DNA of 64,000 nt from Iris pallida (GCA_029216955.1 JANAVB010029819.1:37622094-37686093); one strand, 5' to 3'. Shown: positions 1 to 10,300, counted from the first letter of the stretch. Made by a program: numbers and translations. The notes: generated by a model from the sequence alone, not told the origin.

Positions 1-844
1 TTATTCATATGTAGTTCTTTCATAGTGTAATGATATGATAATTTGTAGAGTGTCTGTACCCTAGGGATGATAGTTAGCTTTAGTATTAGAATAATAACCC
101 ATTGTAGATGATTCTCCTGTTATTTATAATACCAACCAGTTTTTATATAAGATGTTAGTATGCCTTACAGCCTTGATGATATATTATTTTCCCTTATCCT
201 TTCCAGTAGGGCACCCATGACCAGAGCCTGTCCTTGAGTATAGTTGTAGTTTCACCTAAGACTGAGAGGTATATATATATATAGATAGGTTACAGGTGAT
301 ATTGGCATATGGGATATGGGTTTGGTTGGTATCTATAGGTCATTGTTGTATAGGGTTATAGACATGTTGTTTAGCCTATATTTGGTCCAGTTTTCTATTT
401 TATTTAAGTTCTCTTTGTGTTGAGTTCAGTCATTTTTGATCAACCTTTATAGGCAGTGTGCAGACCCTTCACTAGATACCCTATTCCCTTGGTTCAGACT
501 TATACAAGTTGTTCACTGCACTCAATATTTCATTACCTACCATGTTGCATCATAGATTTTACTGGACCATTGTTCAGACCCCAATTACTGACTCACCAAT
601 ATAACCATCAACCCCTTAACATATTCTACATATCTGGAAGGTTAGTATCATGCATATTAGAGGTCTGCACTCATCCTTACTTTCTGTACATGAAGACATA
701 CTGCACCTCTAGCATTTTACCTTACTTGATAGCCTTGCAATATCCTTCATTATAAACTGCAGTACCTGACCAACAGAACCTTTTGTGCATGGTTGTTCAG
801 TCCATTTAGGACAGTTGTATATATTGGGGATAGTGGGTTGTTAA
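1..844. other. AT-rich spacer left of the Tat element, no gene seen
   Basis: This stretch is AT-rich and contains only short open frames without recognisable domains. The words TTCAGTCC and GTTCAGAC recur several times, as they do on the far side of the Tat insertion (18856-19560). That suggests the two sides were one sequence before the insertion. I could not assign it to a transposon family. Confidence 0.5.
840..844. repeat. Target-site duplication GTTAA, left copy
   Basis: Five bases, GTTAA, directly precede the 5' LTR and are repeated directly after the 3' LTR at 18851-18855. A 5-bp duplication is normal for Ty3/gypsy integration. It shows that 845-18850 is a single insertion with both ends intact. 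Confidence 0.93.
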
Positions 845-2277
845 TGTAGAAGCATGGAAAATACTAAAGGAAAGATCCATGCGGCTCAGAGAACTCATGC
901 GGCTCAGGAAATCATGCGGCATAAGGAGCTATGCGGCCCAAGGCATTCCATACGGCTCAGAGGACACGTGGCCTGATAGTTCTCCCCTCCGACTCATGCT
1001 ACATTAATTGCTATGACGGCTGACCCCTCTGAAAAGTTGACAGCCCTGACACAAAGGCAGGTAATTATGACTCTGTCATAATGATGAATCTCTAGGGAAG
1101 AGGAAAGAAATCTCTGACACAAATCCCCTGAGAGCCACCGAAATGCCACGTGGCCTTGCCACGTGAGCGTTCGTATGCGGTTCACTTCTCATGTGGCTCA
1201 GAATAAATCCTATGCGGCTCAGGCTATAGAAGCCTCATGCGGCTCGAGCAAAGGACTTCCCATGCGGCTCAGAGTGAATCCATCCTATGCGGCTCAGGCC
1301 ATGAAAGCCTCATGCGGCTCGAGCGAGGACTTCTCATACGGTTCAAGAGGATCACGTCTATGCGGCCCAGGCGGATATATACCTATGCGGCCCACAAGGA
1401 TTACTCCTTTGTGGTTAGAGGACTCAAGTGAGGGCCACTGCCCACGCAGCCCTGACACGTGGGCTTAACCATATGCGGCTCACATTCATATACGGCTCAC
1501 ATTCATATACGGCTCACATTCATATGCGGCTCACTAGTCATGCGGTCCAGATCCCCCCAGCAGCTCCTAGGACACGTGTCCTAAATCGATTAATTTCTCA
1601 GATTTGCTGCCATTAAAGATTGGGTCAGATCCCAATAAATCTGGGACACGTGGCAGAAGAATAGATCTGATTTATTCGCAGATATCAGAAGATCAGTATA
1701 AGGAAGATTTATTCCAATCAGCATTAATTGCTCATGGGATTTGGTGTAATCTACACCTAATGGCCCAGATTCATCATAATCAGGATGAATGGCCTAGATT
1801 GACCAATCCCCAAGCCACCGCCATCTCTCAAAGCTAATCTTTAGCAACCCTAATGATCACATCCCACTATTATAAATAGCAAGATGCCATTCCCTTGGAA
1901 TATATACAATTTCAGAGAAAAAAATACGTATATACAGAGAGACTCCCCAATAGTCAGAGAAAAGAATACACAGAGAGAGAGAGAGAGAAGCCAGAAGAGC
2001 AACAGAGGAGCAAGAAGAGCATTTCTTCGTCAACGCCAACCATCTTTTCACAAGGAGCCAAGGCTACATACCGATCGTCCAAGGAGTAAGGCAGGGCTGC
2101 CGTCGCCTTCCCGAGCCTCTATCGTCACCCCCCAGAATCTAAAATAAACAATTGTACTTAGACTGCTGTACCTAGGTTTTCGTCCCTAGGCTTTCTTTGT
2201 ACAAGCGAGTTTGTAACGTGAAGTAAAAGTTCGGTCCTCCGATAATTGTTCTGTTCTTTTATATTTCATGGCAAACA
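845..2277 (+). repeat. 5' LTR of the Tat element
   Basis: It starts TGTAGAAGC and ends GGCAAACA, and matches 17456-18850 almost base for base. It has about 35 extra bases near 1490-1525 from repeated copies of an ACATTCATATACGGCTC unit. U3 holds about 18 copies of the CATGCGGCT word and six CACGTG boxes (965, 1147, 1160, 1456, 1573, 1647). A TATA box at 1871 places the R region after about 1900. Open frames inside it are products of the repeated word and not genes. Confidence 0.95.
1871..1878 (+). promoter_or_regulatory. TATA box of the 5' LTR
   Basis: TATAAATA lies in an otherwise ordinary context (CCACTATTATAAATAGC) and is conserved in the 3' LTR at 18448-18455. Transcription of the retrotransposon RNA would be expected to start about 30 bases downstream. 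The role is inferred from position and motif. Confidence 0.75.
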
Positions 2278-2280
2278 CGA

Positions 2281-2298
2281 TGGCGACTCTGCTGGGGA
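2281..2298 (+). other. Primer-binding site, tRNA-Arg-like
   Basis: Three bases after the LTR end comes TGGCGACTCTGCTGGGGA, which begins with the TGG that pairs with a tRNA CCA end. From memory of plant tRNA-Arg 3' ends it is close to complementary with one or two mismatches, and tRNA-Arg priming is known for Tat/Ogre elements. The tRNA identity is an inference. Confidence 0.75.
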
Positions 2299-2369
2299 CT
2301 AACTTCTCTACGGCTGAGGAGTTGGTGATGCAATCGGATGCAGCCAAGCTTGGCTCCACTCAATAAAAG

Positions 2370-4290
2370 ATGGTCGCCCGGTTCGACCAACAGGCGTTCG
2401 AAGAGATGCTCTCCGACAAAAGCACTGGCCCGGTCCAGAAGCGAGCCCGCACAAAGAAGGCCCGTAAGGAGTGGAGACCCCGATCCTTCGTTCCTGCTGA
2501 AGCTCTTCCAGAGACACCCTCTGTTGTTCAAGATGGCGAGCAAGATTCCCCTACGGCCCCACTTCAGATCGTAGACAACTCTGCTGTCCCCAAGTCCGGC
2601 AGAAGAAAAGACTATGATGCTGGACTTGCAGGGGCAAAGAGGAACTCTATGAGATCCGAGCCGTATAAGGTTATCAGCCGCAGGAAGAAAGCTCATGCAG
2701 CTACATCCTTCAGCCGCAGGGAGAAAGCTCATGCGGCTACATCCTCCAGCCGTATGAAGAAAACTCATGCGGCCATATCTGTCAGCCGTATAGCTTATGT
2801 GGCTACAGTTGCCAACCATACGAATGAAACTCATGCGGCTGTGGGAGTCAATCGCTTGCAGAAAACCCATGCGGCCACAATTGCCAACCGCATGCGGCCA
2901 GCCTGCACGGTCGTGACTCCTAGCCGCACAAAAATAATTCGTCCAATGGCAGCAGACAACCGCATGCAGACAGCCTGCACGGTACCCAACTCTAGCCGTA
3001 TAGCATTCGTTTCAAGCTTCTCTCGATCAGTCTTCGACCGTCTCTCATGCGGTCCTGACCCTGATGATTCTCTGGATGATAAGCCAGACTCTGTGGTACC
3101 CAACTTGGACTCCTCCTATTACGCACCCACAAGTGCTAAAAGGAGGAAGTCTAGGGCTGCGCGGGCTCATCGGGCCCAGTCAGCTGTCCCAACCTCTGAC
3201 TATCGGGGCGTCCCGTTGACTATCACACGGGCCTCGGATGGGAAGTTGTATACAACCGCTCGAGTCGAGCCCCCGGCGACAAACAGACAAAGTGGTTCCT
3301 CTGACCTGCGGGCGGCGATCCTCCACAAGCGCAAGGAAAGAGAAGGAGTGTCGGCGTGCAAAGAGTCCTCGCTTGGACATCGCTGTATCCAAATCATCGT
3401 CAATTGCTGCTGCAACAACGCGGTAGTGACGGAAGATCGGCCGTCCGTCTTCCAAAGGCTACAGCACCCGAACTCAGAAGATGAGGCACCTCCTGTTGTC
3501 TCCTGCAATTTCGCTCAGAAGGTCCTCGCCGAAGGGAGAGGGAAAAAGACAAGCATCTCCAGTCCCAAGATATCAACCACCACAGCTAAGAAACTATCGT
3601 CTAAACGGTTGTCCTCTACTGGTGTATTCCAACACACCCGTTCAAAGGCAAAATTTACCGCGATGGGAAATTCATCATCCACATCGCTGGAGGTTAAGGG
3701 AACTGGGGGTAGCACTCCTCCGAACATCCGCAACAATTCGATGTTTCAAAGAACCGAGCCCGGACAAACAACTCTTTCATTAGGGGCAACAGACGCCGAT
3801 GTCCCCGAGGACATCCATAACTCTCAAGACAAAGCAAGCTCTGAGGCTGGGGGTACTGCTCCCTCCGAGTCCGAACCAGAAGACAATATTCCCACATATC
3901 CCGATGACTTCTCGGTACACGGGTACGACTCGGAGGGCACATCCTCCACCGTTCCTTCTATCACTCCTCATGTAAGGATGATTTTCATGACGGACAACAA
4001 TCAAGGTGGTTCCAATGATCGCCAGTGCATCGACAATCTCGAAGCCATATTACTTGCTTTGGTCAAGTCTGTAGACGAGATTAAAGCGGCCCTGCCAACT
4101 CTACAAGGAGGAACGCCTGGTCAAACAAGCACGGGCCCCGCGGTCAATATAGATTCAAACTCAGCGGCACCAAACCCGGGCAATAACCCTCCCGAAGTAA
4201 CAGCCCCTACCGCGACAGATGAGACCCGAGAAGTAAGGAGAGAGGTCCAGGAGCTCCGAGCCATGTTCCAGCCCGAGAGAACGCTCAAGA
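2370..4290 (+). CDS. gag: Gag N-terminal part (Tat retrotransposon)
   Basis: This long frame opens with ATG 70 bases after the primer site and is the first sizeable ORF of the element RNA. The first 200 residues are basic and carry a run of imperfect repeats of the form K-x-HAAT-x-x-SR, produced by the DNA word CATGCGGCT read as His-Ala-Ala. The middle is acidic and Ser/Pro-rich. Around residues 530-640 it becomes coiled-coil-like, with the segment REVRREVQELRAMF. The open frame runs on to 4580, but the conserved Gag core lies in another frame from about 4290, so a one-base frame change sits near 4270-4310. The capsid-like role is inferred from position. Confidence 0.7.
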
Positions 4291-5881
4291 TCTCAGAATA
4301 CGGCAACCATACCCTGCTGAATGGAGGGATGTTCCATTCCCACCAAGATATAAGCCGTTCAATATCAACCCGTATGATGACAAAACCTCAGCAAGTCGGT
4401 ACATCACTTACTTTGAGGTCACCACCGACCATCTGCCCCATGATGATGCGATCCTCACACGATTATTCATCGGGGCATTGGAAGGAGTCGTCTTCGATTG
4501 GTACCGCAATCTGCCGGATAACTGCATCTACTCCATCACCGGCTTCAAGCGCCTGTTCTTGGAGCGATTCTACGAAGTAGGACAGGACATCACTATGTCC
4601 ACTCTCATGGACGTCGTCCAAGGAGAGGAGTTGACAAGAAACTACATCGAGCGGTTCCGCCAGACCGCCATGAAGCAGCCTTCCGGAAATCCAGATTCCT
4701 CTTTGATTGAAATTTGCCAAAAGAGACTGCTTCCAACGATCAGTCTCTGGATGGGCGAAAGTCAATTCAAAGATTGGAAGGCGTTCATCATCAGCGCCAC
4801 AAGCGCCGAAGAACGACTGAAGAAGGCTCACCAACTGGGATTGCATATCTCAGAAGGAGAAAACAAGGGCAAGCGTCCCAACAACGATAATGGGGGTAAC
4901 CCTTCCAACAATCAAAACAGCAAGGGAAAGCAGGCTATGGTGGCCGACACGGCCCAGAAGCCCGAGTCACAACCAGCAGACAAACAATGGCCTCAGATCA
5001 CTTACTCTTTCGAAGACGGCTACGTCAAGCCTATCTTGGACAGGCTCATACAAGGAGGTAGAATTCAGCTTCCTCCACCAAGGCAAAAGCCTTGGCCGGC
5101 TGATTTGGAGAACCCAAAGTTCTGCCATTACCACCGTTATGTACACCACGCTACGCACGACTGCTACCAACTAAAATGGTACATCCAAAGCCTCATCGAT
5201 TCGAACGCTCTGGCCATCGACTTCGAAGAAGTAACCGTAGCAGCCAATATGGTGTCCGTACAATTCGGCAGCTTTCTTCCGACGGAGACTCAAGACGGGG
5301 TAATCCCCGTCCCTCTGGCGACGATGGAGATTACCAATCTTCCACCTTCCCGGGAACAGGCTGCTGGTCTAGTACCTCTTACCACCTCACGAGGGGAGGT
5401 CATGTGGGTCCATCCAGACTTGGTGTCAGAAGTAACTCGGCCCACACCATCTCCCACTAACAAAAAGAGTAGAAAAATTAGGACCTGCCACACAAACTCA
5501 GCAGACAACGAGGAAGCTACAGCCGTCGTCATGCGGTCCAGGGCGCAGTCCCAACCTGTGGTTGACAGCCCAGCTGAAAATCATCAACCTACTACAACTG
5601 ATGCTCCGGGACCGGCTCAACCTTCGACGACCGACAAGCCTAGGCCGAAGGAGACTCACTTCGACAAATCCCTCCGAAAGGACGCAGCCCAAGGGCTAGA
5701 GAGGCCCTATAACTTTGACATCTTAGCACAATTGGCTAACACTCCGGCCAAATTGTCACTATACGAACTCCTAAGGCTCTCCAAGGACGTTCGTATTGCA
5801 TTGAGCGAAGCACTCCAAAATACCGATGCTTATCTGGCTCAATCCAACCTCACCGGGGAGGAGTCACCCGTGGATCTCTAA
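4290..5881 (+). CDS. gag: Gag core with zinc-knuckle-like motif
   Basis: This frame contains the retrotransposon Gag core: a segment ending GALEGVVFDWYRNLP, then FKRLFLERFYEV and a NYIERFRQT helix. The pattern fits the plant retrotransposon Gag domain, which assembles the particle around element RNA. Nearer the C-terminus is C-x2-H-x7-H-x-C (CHYHRYVHHATHDC), the Cys/His motif usual before the protease in Tat Gag. The conserved core begins upstream of the first ATG in this frame (4478), which shows that it was once fused to the N-terminal frame. It ends with TAA at 5881; protease continues in the same frame. Confidence 0.85.
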
Positions 5882-5902
5882 GATAGTGCCTGCACGGGAG
5901 CA

Positions 5903-6526
5903 ATGCCCAATATCGTCTTCACTTCGCAGGACATGCTCATCAAAAACAACCTACATGATCGCCCGCTATACTACACGGGATACATCGGCGACGTGAAGGT
6001 GGATCAGATGCACATTGATCATGGCTCTTCCATAAGCATCATTCCGAAGGATCTGCTACATCATCTCCGCATCCCAATGCATCGCCTGACACCTACAAGC
6101 ACCGCCATCAGCGGTTTCAATTCGGGCAGGAGCTACCCTATTGGGAAGATTCGTTTGAAGTGTCAAATTGGCGACCTCCAATCCGAAGTCACCTGCTACG
6201 TCATAGATGCAGACACTTCTTACAACATCCTCTTGGGGCGCCTATGGATACACGATTATATGATCGTGCCTTCCACGCTACACCAGTACTTCAAATACGT
6301 CGACAAATACGGCTTCATGAAGACAAATTTTGCTGATATCGATCCCTTCAAAGGGGTCGAATCCTACTACTCAGACTCCTGCCTATACGAAAAGTCGAAG
6401 AGGCACCTTGATGAAGGAGACGCACAAGCTCATACCGAGACAGCCACGGGATCAGAAGGACCCCTGACGATCCACCTCCAAGCTCGCAAACCGGGCAAGT
6501 CTGTACCCCTTACCGCCACTCTGTAG
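5903..6526 (+). CDS. pro: Retrotransposon aspartic protease region
   Basis: The frame has the retropepsin layout: MHIDHGSSISII as the active-site loop and YNILLGRLWIH as the closing ILGR-type strand, about 75 residues apart. Such proteases cut Gag-Pol into mature proteins within the particle. The catalytic triad reads Asp-His-Gly where most plant Ty3/gypsy enzymes have Ser, Thr or another small residue in the middle. Asp and Gly are kept. It lies in the same frame as Gag core and RT and is closed by TAG at 6524. The next residues continue the polyprotein, so that stop is probably secondary. Confidence 0.85.
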   Translation: MPNIVFTSQDMLIKNNLHDRPLYYTGYIGDVKVDQMHIDHGSSISIIPKDLLHHLRIPMHRLTPTSTAISGFNSGRSYPIGKIRLKCQIGDLQSEVTCYVIDADTSYNILLGRLWIHDYMIVPSTLHQYFKYVDKYGFMKTNFADIDPFKGVESYYSDSCLYEKSKRHLDEGDAQAHTETATGSEGPLTIHLQARKPGKSVPLTATL

Positions 6527-7282
6527 AAGGACGCAATCATCCTCTCAGCGCAGGAGGAGCAAATGATAATCCGGCTGCCAAGGTCCGGCCAAGTGCCGAG
6601 ACCCACAACGGAGCCACTGACAATCAGGCTACCAAGAGTCAGGCAACCACAAGCAGGGAAGCTCAACCCCTCGGACGGGCCCATGACGATACGCCTTTCC
6701 AGGAAGGGTCGACACCCCGATGCAAGGTCTGACACTTCTAGCGAACCAGCCACTCCTCGCCCCACATCAAATGCCAAACTGGGGGTCGTTAGTCTGCCAA
6801 CAACTCCACGCTATACTCCATCAACTGAACTACTGACAATCAAGCTTCCAAGGTCGTCCTCTCAGTCTTCATTTACGCAGAGGATAGCCGAAGAGGAACC
6901 GGAGCTAGCCAAGTATATTGCTACCCACACCGATGTCCCCTCCGCTGATGATGTAATCCCCTTAGAAAAGATACCTTACTTCATCAATAAAGGGTTATCT
7001 TTGAACTACACCGAGCTCAATAAGCTATGTACAATGTATGCTATGGAACACGGTATAGGCGCTCACCTACACACACAGGTGACAAATGTGTACACCGCGA
7101 TCCAGCTTACTCCAGTAGAAGACGCTTACCGAATATTCGAGGAAGGAGATCATCCGATCATCTTCGGCCGGACGAACAACCCGTATCCCCTCACCATAGA
7201 AGAAGTCGACCTCGGGTCAGATGTCGGGAGACTGCCTCTGTATCTCTATAACCCTCAATCCAAATATCTCATACAGAAATAG
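6527..7282 (+). CDS. Pol linker between protease and RT, with TIRLPR repeats
   Basis: This part of the pol frame has no catalytic motif that I recognise. Its first half carries four spaced copies of a (L/M)(T/I)I(R/K)L(P/S)R motif (IIRLPR, TIRLPR, TIRLSR, TIKLPR), and a fifth related one, TIHLQAR, sits at the end of the preceding frame. The second half, from about 6880, is better structured and contains EEEPELAKYIATHTD and a conserved-looking LTIEEVDLGSD. It ends in TAG at 7280-7282, and the frame continues without shift. It is probably a linker or accessory Pol domain; its function is unknown. Confidence 0.6.
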   Translation, partial: KDAIILSAQEEQMIIRLPRSGQVPRPTTEPLTIRLPRVRQPQAGKLNPSDGPMTIRLSRKGRHPDARSDTSSEPATPRPTSNAKLGVVSLPTTPRYTPSTELLTIKLPRSSSQSSFTQRIAEEEPELAKYIATHTDVPSADDVIPLEKIPYFINKGLSLNYTELNKLCTMYAMEHGIGAHLHTQVTNVYTAIQLTPVEDAYRIFEEGDHPIIFGRTNNPYPLTIEEVDLGSDVGRLPLYLYNPQSKYLIQK

Positions 7283-7774
7283 GGGTATAATCTGGAGACG
7301 ACACCAGGATTGAACTACAGCACTGGGCGACGATTACCTTTGAAGCCGCCAGTCCCGACGGGCAAACCACGGAACTACTATAACAAAACTCGATGTGGGT
7401 TAGGGTATGTAACGCCTACTACGACCCCTGAAAGTTCAGATGAAGAATGCGACTGGCAGTCACATTCAACTGGATCACCAACTTCCGACTCAGATACCAG
7501 CATCGGAGATATGTTCAGACAAGTCATGTCAGTCAACGTGGCGTTCGTCGACGCTTACGAGGAAGACGAAGACATCCCCAAAATCCTCGAGCTAGAGCCA
7601 TGGGCCCAGCAATTAGACGCACAATGGGAAAAATGGTTCGAACTGAGAGAACCTCCTACTGAAGATGAGGTCATACAAGTGGATCTCGGCATCGAATCTT
7701 CTTTAAAACCGATTTTTATCAGTAAAAGCCTAACTGATGAAGAACGGGAGTCGTTGTTAGAACTTGTCAGATAG
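7283..7774 (+). CDS. Acidic segment directly upstream of RT
   Basis: The pol frame continues through an acidic stretch (DAYEEDEDIPKILELEPW) into LREPPTEDEVIQVDLG and KPIFISKSLTDEERESLLELV, a segment usual just before the RT of Tat elements. The second Tat element in this window encodes a clearly related string on the minus strand near 53620-53720 (REPPTEDQLVRVDNG, PIFISKSLP). The TAG at 7772-7774 replaces the Lys codon found at the same place in that second element, so it is a point mutation and not a real terminus. Confidence 0.7.
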   Translation, partial: GYNLETTPGLNYSTGRRLPLKPPVPTGKPRNYYNKTRCGLGYVTPTTTPESSDEECDWQSHSTGSPTSDSDTSIGDMFRQVMSVNVAFVDAYEEDEDIPKILELEPWAQQLDAQWEKWFELREPPTEDEVIQVDLGIESSLKPIFISKSLTDEERESLLELVR

Positions 7775-9394
7775 TACATTGATGTGTTCGCCTGGAGCTA
7801 TGAAGACATGCCAGGGTTAAATCCTGACATCGCTCTTCACAAACTCAATATTCGACCAAATGCGAAGTCGGTCAAGCAACAACAACGACGCTTCCGTTCA
7901 GGCATCATGGACGCGATCGAAGCTGAAGTCAATAAATTGATAGCTAGCGGTTTCATTCGTGAGGAGCAACATCCCGATTGGGTCGCCAATATAGTACCCG
8001 TCCTCAAGAAGAATGGAAAGATTCGAATCTGCATCGACTTTCGCAACCTGAACAAGGCGTGCCCCAAAGATGAATTCCCCCTTCCTATCACAGACATCAT
8101 GATCGACAATACTTGTGGCTTCGAATGCATGTCATTCATGGATGGCTTCTCGGGGTACAACCAAATCAAAATGTCTCATAACGACGAAAAGCATACATCA
8201 TTCCGAACACCGATTGGCACGTACTGCTACACAGTCATGCCTTTCGGTTTAAAGAATGCGGGTGCCACATATCAGAGAGCCATGAGCATCATCTTTAGAG
8301 ACCACTTACGCAAGACGGTGGAGTGCTACATTGACGATATAGCCGTTAAAAGCCGTAGCAAGGGAGACCATCTGCAGGATCTAAGGACGGTATTCGACCT
8401 AATACGAACGCACAATTTGAAGATGAACCCCACAAAGTCCTTTCTGGGCGTATCCAGCAGGAAGTTCTTAGGCTTCATCATCACTGCAAAGGGTATCCAT
8501 GTAGACCCTGAGAAGACAAAAGCAATCATGGAGATGGGTCCCCCAAAAAATCTCTGCGAACTCAGAGGCCTTCAAGGGAGGCTGGCTTACATCAGAAGGT
8601 TCATTTCCAACCTCTCCGGACGATGCCGACCATTCACGCACCTCATGAAGAAAGGAGTCTCATTCGTATGGGACGAGGAATGCCAGCGTGCTTTCGACAG
8701 CATCAAAGAATATTTGTTAAATCCTCCGGTTTTGGTAGCTCCAGCCCCTGGAAAACCATTCCTGCTCTATGTACGAGCAATGGAACACTCCCTCGGTGCC
8801 CTGTTGGCACAAAACAATGATGCAGGCCACGAACAAGCCATATACTATCTCAGCCGAATGATGGTTGGGCCAGAGCACCGATACACCGCTGTAGAGAAGG
8901 AATGCCTCGCCTTGGTGTTCGCCATTCAGAAAATGCGACACTATGTCACCGGACAAACGATACATGTGATCTCACGGGTCAACCCTCTCAGAGTCCTCAT
9001 GACCAAACCAGGGGCACTTAGCTCTCGACTCGCTACATGGGCAATATTGCTGTCCCCTTATCATATGATCTTTGTCCCACAAAAGGCAGTCAAAGGTCAA
9101 GCCCTGGCAGACTTCTTAGCAGCCCACCCAGGCTTGGAGTCCTCCAGAATATATGAAAAGATCCCAGATGAGGTCGTCGACTCGCATGCAACCTCTCACG
9201 ATAACAAATGGCGAATGTTCTTTGACGATGCTTCAAGGACCGGACCTAAAGGCAATATAGTCGTCGGAGTCGGGGTAGTGCTGGTCTTCCCTTCCGGATT
9301 GGTGATCAACCGCGCCTATTCCCTCACAGAACCCTGCTCTAACGATGTGGCCGAGTATAACGCTCTGGTCATTGGCCTCCAACTTGCAAGATAA
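7775..9394 (+). CDS. pol: Reverse transcriptase, RNase H and start of second RNase H
   Basis: After VFAWSYEDMPGL comes a full Ty3/gypsy RT: CIDFRNLNKACPKDEFPLP, FMDGFSGYNQI, MPFGLKNAGATYQ and the catalytic YIDD. It then has KFLGF and the connection and RNase H domain (LYVRAMEHSLGALLAQ, then PEHRYTAVEKECLALVFA). The first RNase H aspartate is replaced, as is common in Tat elements. From about 9200 an archaeal-type RNase H begins (MFFDDAS, then DVAEYNALVIGLQLA). The products copy RNA into DNA and remove the RNA template. TAA at 9392-9394 interrupts the second RNase H; the related element on the minus strand has Gln there. Confidence 0.95.
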   Translation, partial: YIDVFAWSYEDMPGLNPDIALHKLNIRPNAKSVKQQQRRFRSGIMDAIEAEVNKLIASGFIREEQHPDWVANIVPVLKKNGKIRICIDFRNLNKACPKDEFPLPITDIMIDNTCGFECMSFMDGFSGYNQIKMSHNDEKHTSFRTPIGTYCYTVMPFGLKNAGATYQRAMSIIFRDHLRKTVECYIDDIAVKSRSKGDHLQDLRTVFDLIRTHNLKMNPTKSFLGVSSRKFLGFIITAKGIHVDPEKTKAIMEMGPPKNLCELRGLQGRLAYIRRFISNLSGRCRPFTHLMKKGVSFVWDEECQRAFDSIKEYLLNPPVLVAPAPGKPFLLYVRAMEHSLGALLAQNNDAGHEQAIYYLSRMMVGPEHRYTAVEKECLALVFAIQKMRHYVTGQTIHVISRVNPLRVLMTKPGALSSRLATWAILLSPYHMIFVPQKAVKGQALADFLAAHPGLESSRIYEKIPDEVVDSHATSHDNKWRMFFDDASRTGPKGNIVVGVGVVLVFPSGLVINRAYSLTEPCSNDVAEYNALVIGLQLAR

Positions 9395-10300
9395 CTGGGG
9401 GTAGAATACCTTGAAGCATACGACGATTCCCAACTAATCGTCAATCAGATCCGGGGTTCGTACGAAGTCCGTCACGAAGACATGATCCCTTATCACCAAA
9501 TAGCGATCGATATCATCTCGTCATTTGAGGGGTTCTTCATCGAGCACGTCCCCAGACTCCGAAATATTGAAGCCGATGCCCTAGCTGGTCTTGTCGCTTC
9601 CCTAGCAGTTCCAAATTATGACCGCCAATCAGTAGAAGTGATAGGCCATGAACTGGTCTGTCCCAAAAACAATGTGCAATTCGTGGCAAGTTATTCCGCA
9701 CAAACGATCGATGACGCCCCAGATTGGAGACAACCATTCATCGACTTCGTCGTCTACGACATCCTCCCCGAGAACCCAAAGGAAGTCACTTCCATCAGAA
9801 GGCGTTCTCTCAGATTCTTCTACGATACAGAGACGAAGATGCTGTATCGCCGCTCCTACGACGGATTATTACTTCGGTGTCTGTCAAACGCAGAAGCCAA
9901 AGAAGCAGTACGAGAAGCTCATGACGGTGTCTGCGGGGCCCACCAGCCCGGCCCAAAACTACAAGATCGCCTTCGTCGAATGGGCTACTATTGGCCCACG
10001 ATGGTGGCAGATGCGATCGATTATGCTAGAAAGTGCAAAGCTTGCCAAGTCCACGCGGACTTCATTCACCAACCATCCGAATTTCTACATCCGACAGTGG
10101 CGTCCTGGCCATTCGAAGCATGGAGAATGGATATCATTGGTCCAATCACCCCACCTTCCTCCCGAGGACATCGCTTCATACTTGCGATCACTGATTACTT
10201 CTCCAAGTGGGCGGAAGCTGTCCCACTCGCCGAAGTCAAGACTTCGAACGTGATCAGCTTTCTGAAGCTTCACGTCATCTACCGCTTTGGACTGCCGTAA
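9395..10300 (+). CDS. pol: Second RNase H C-terminus and integrase N-terminal half
   Basis: The frame resumes with LGVEYLEAYDDSQLIVNQI and HVPRLRNIEADALA, the remaining acidic motifs of the archaeal-type RNase H. Integrase follows: an HHCC zinc domain (AHDGVCGAHQPG ... CKACQ) and the first part of the DDE core, with FEAWRMDIIGPI giving the first catalytic Asp and ITDYFSKWAEAVPL after it. Integrase inserts the cDNA into host DNA. TAA at 10298-10300 splits the core between the first and second catalytic Asp. The sister element reads Gln at that codon. Confidence 0.93.
   Translation: MGVEYLEAYDDSQLIVNQIRGSYEVRHEDMIPYHQIAIDIISSFEGFFIEHVPRLRNIEADALAGLVASLAVPNYDRQSVEVIGHELVCPKNNVQFVASYSAQTIDDAPDWRQPFIDFVVYDILPENPKEVTSIRRRSLRFFYDTETKMLYRRSYDGLLLRCLSNAEAKEAVREAHDGVCGAHQPGPKLQDRLRRMGYYWPTMVADAIDYARKCKACQVHADFIHQPSEFLHPTVASWPFEAWRMDIIGPITPPSSRGHRFILAITDYFSKWAEAVPLAEVKTSNVISFLKLHVIYRFGLP

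Noticed and set aside
1163..1468. 101-residue frame in the 5' LTR, with a matching one at 17774-18079
   Set aside because: It begins at a GTG, reads straight through the CATGCGGC word array, and its peptide repeats simply mirror the DNA word. It lies upstream of the TATA box, so it would not be in the LTR transcript.
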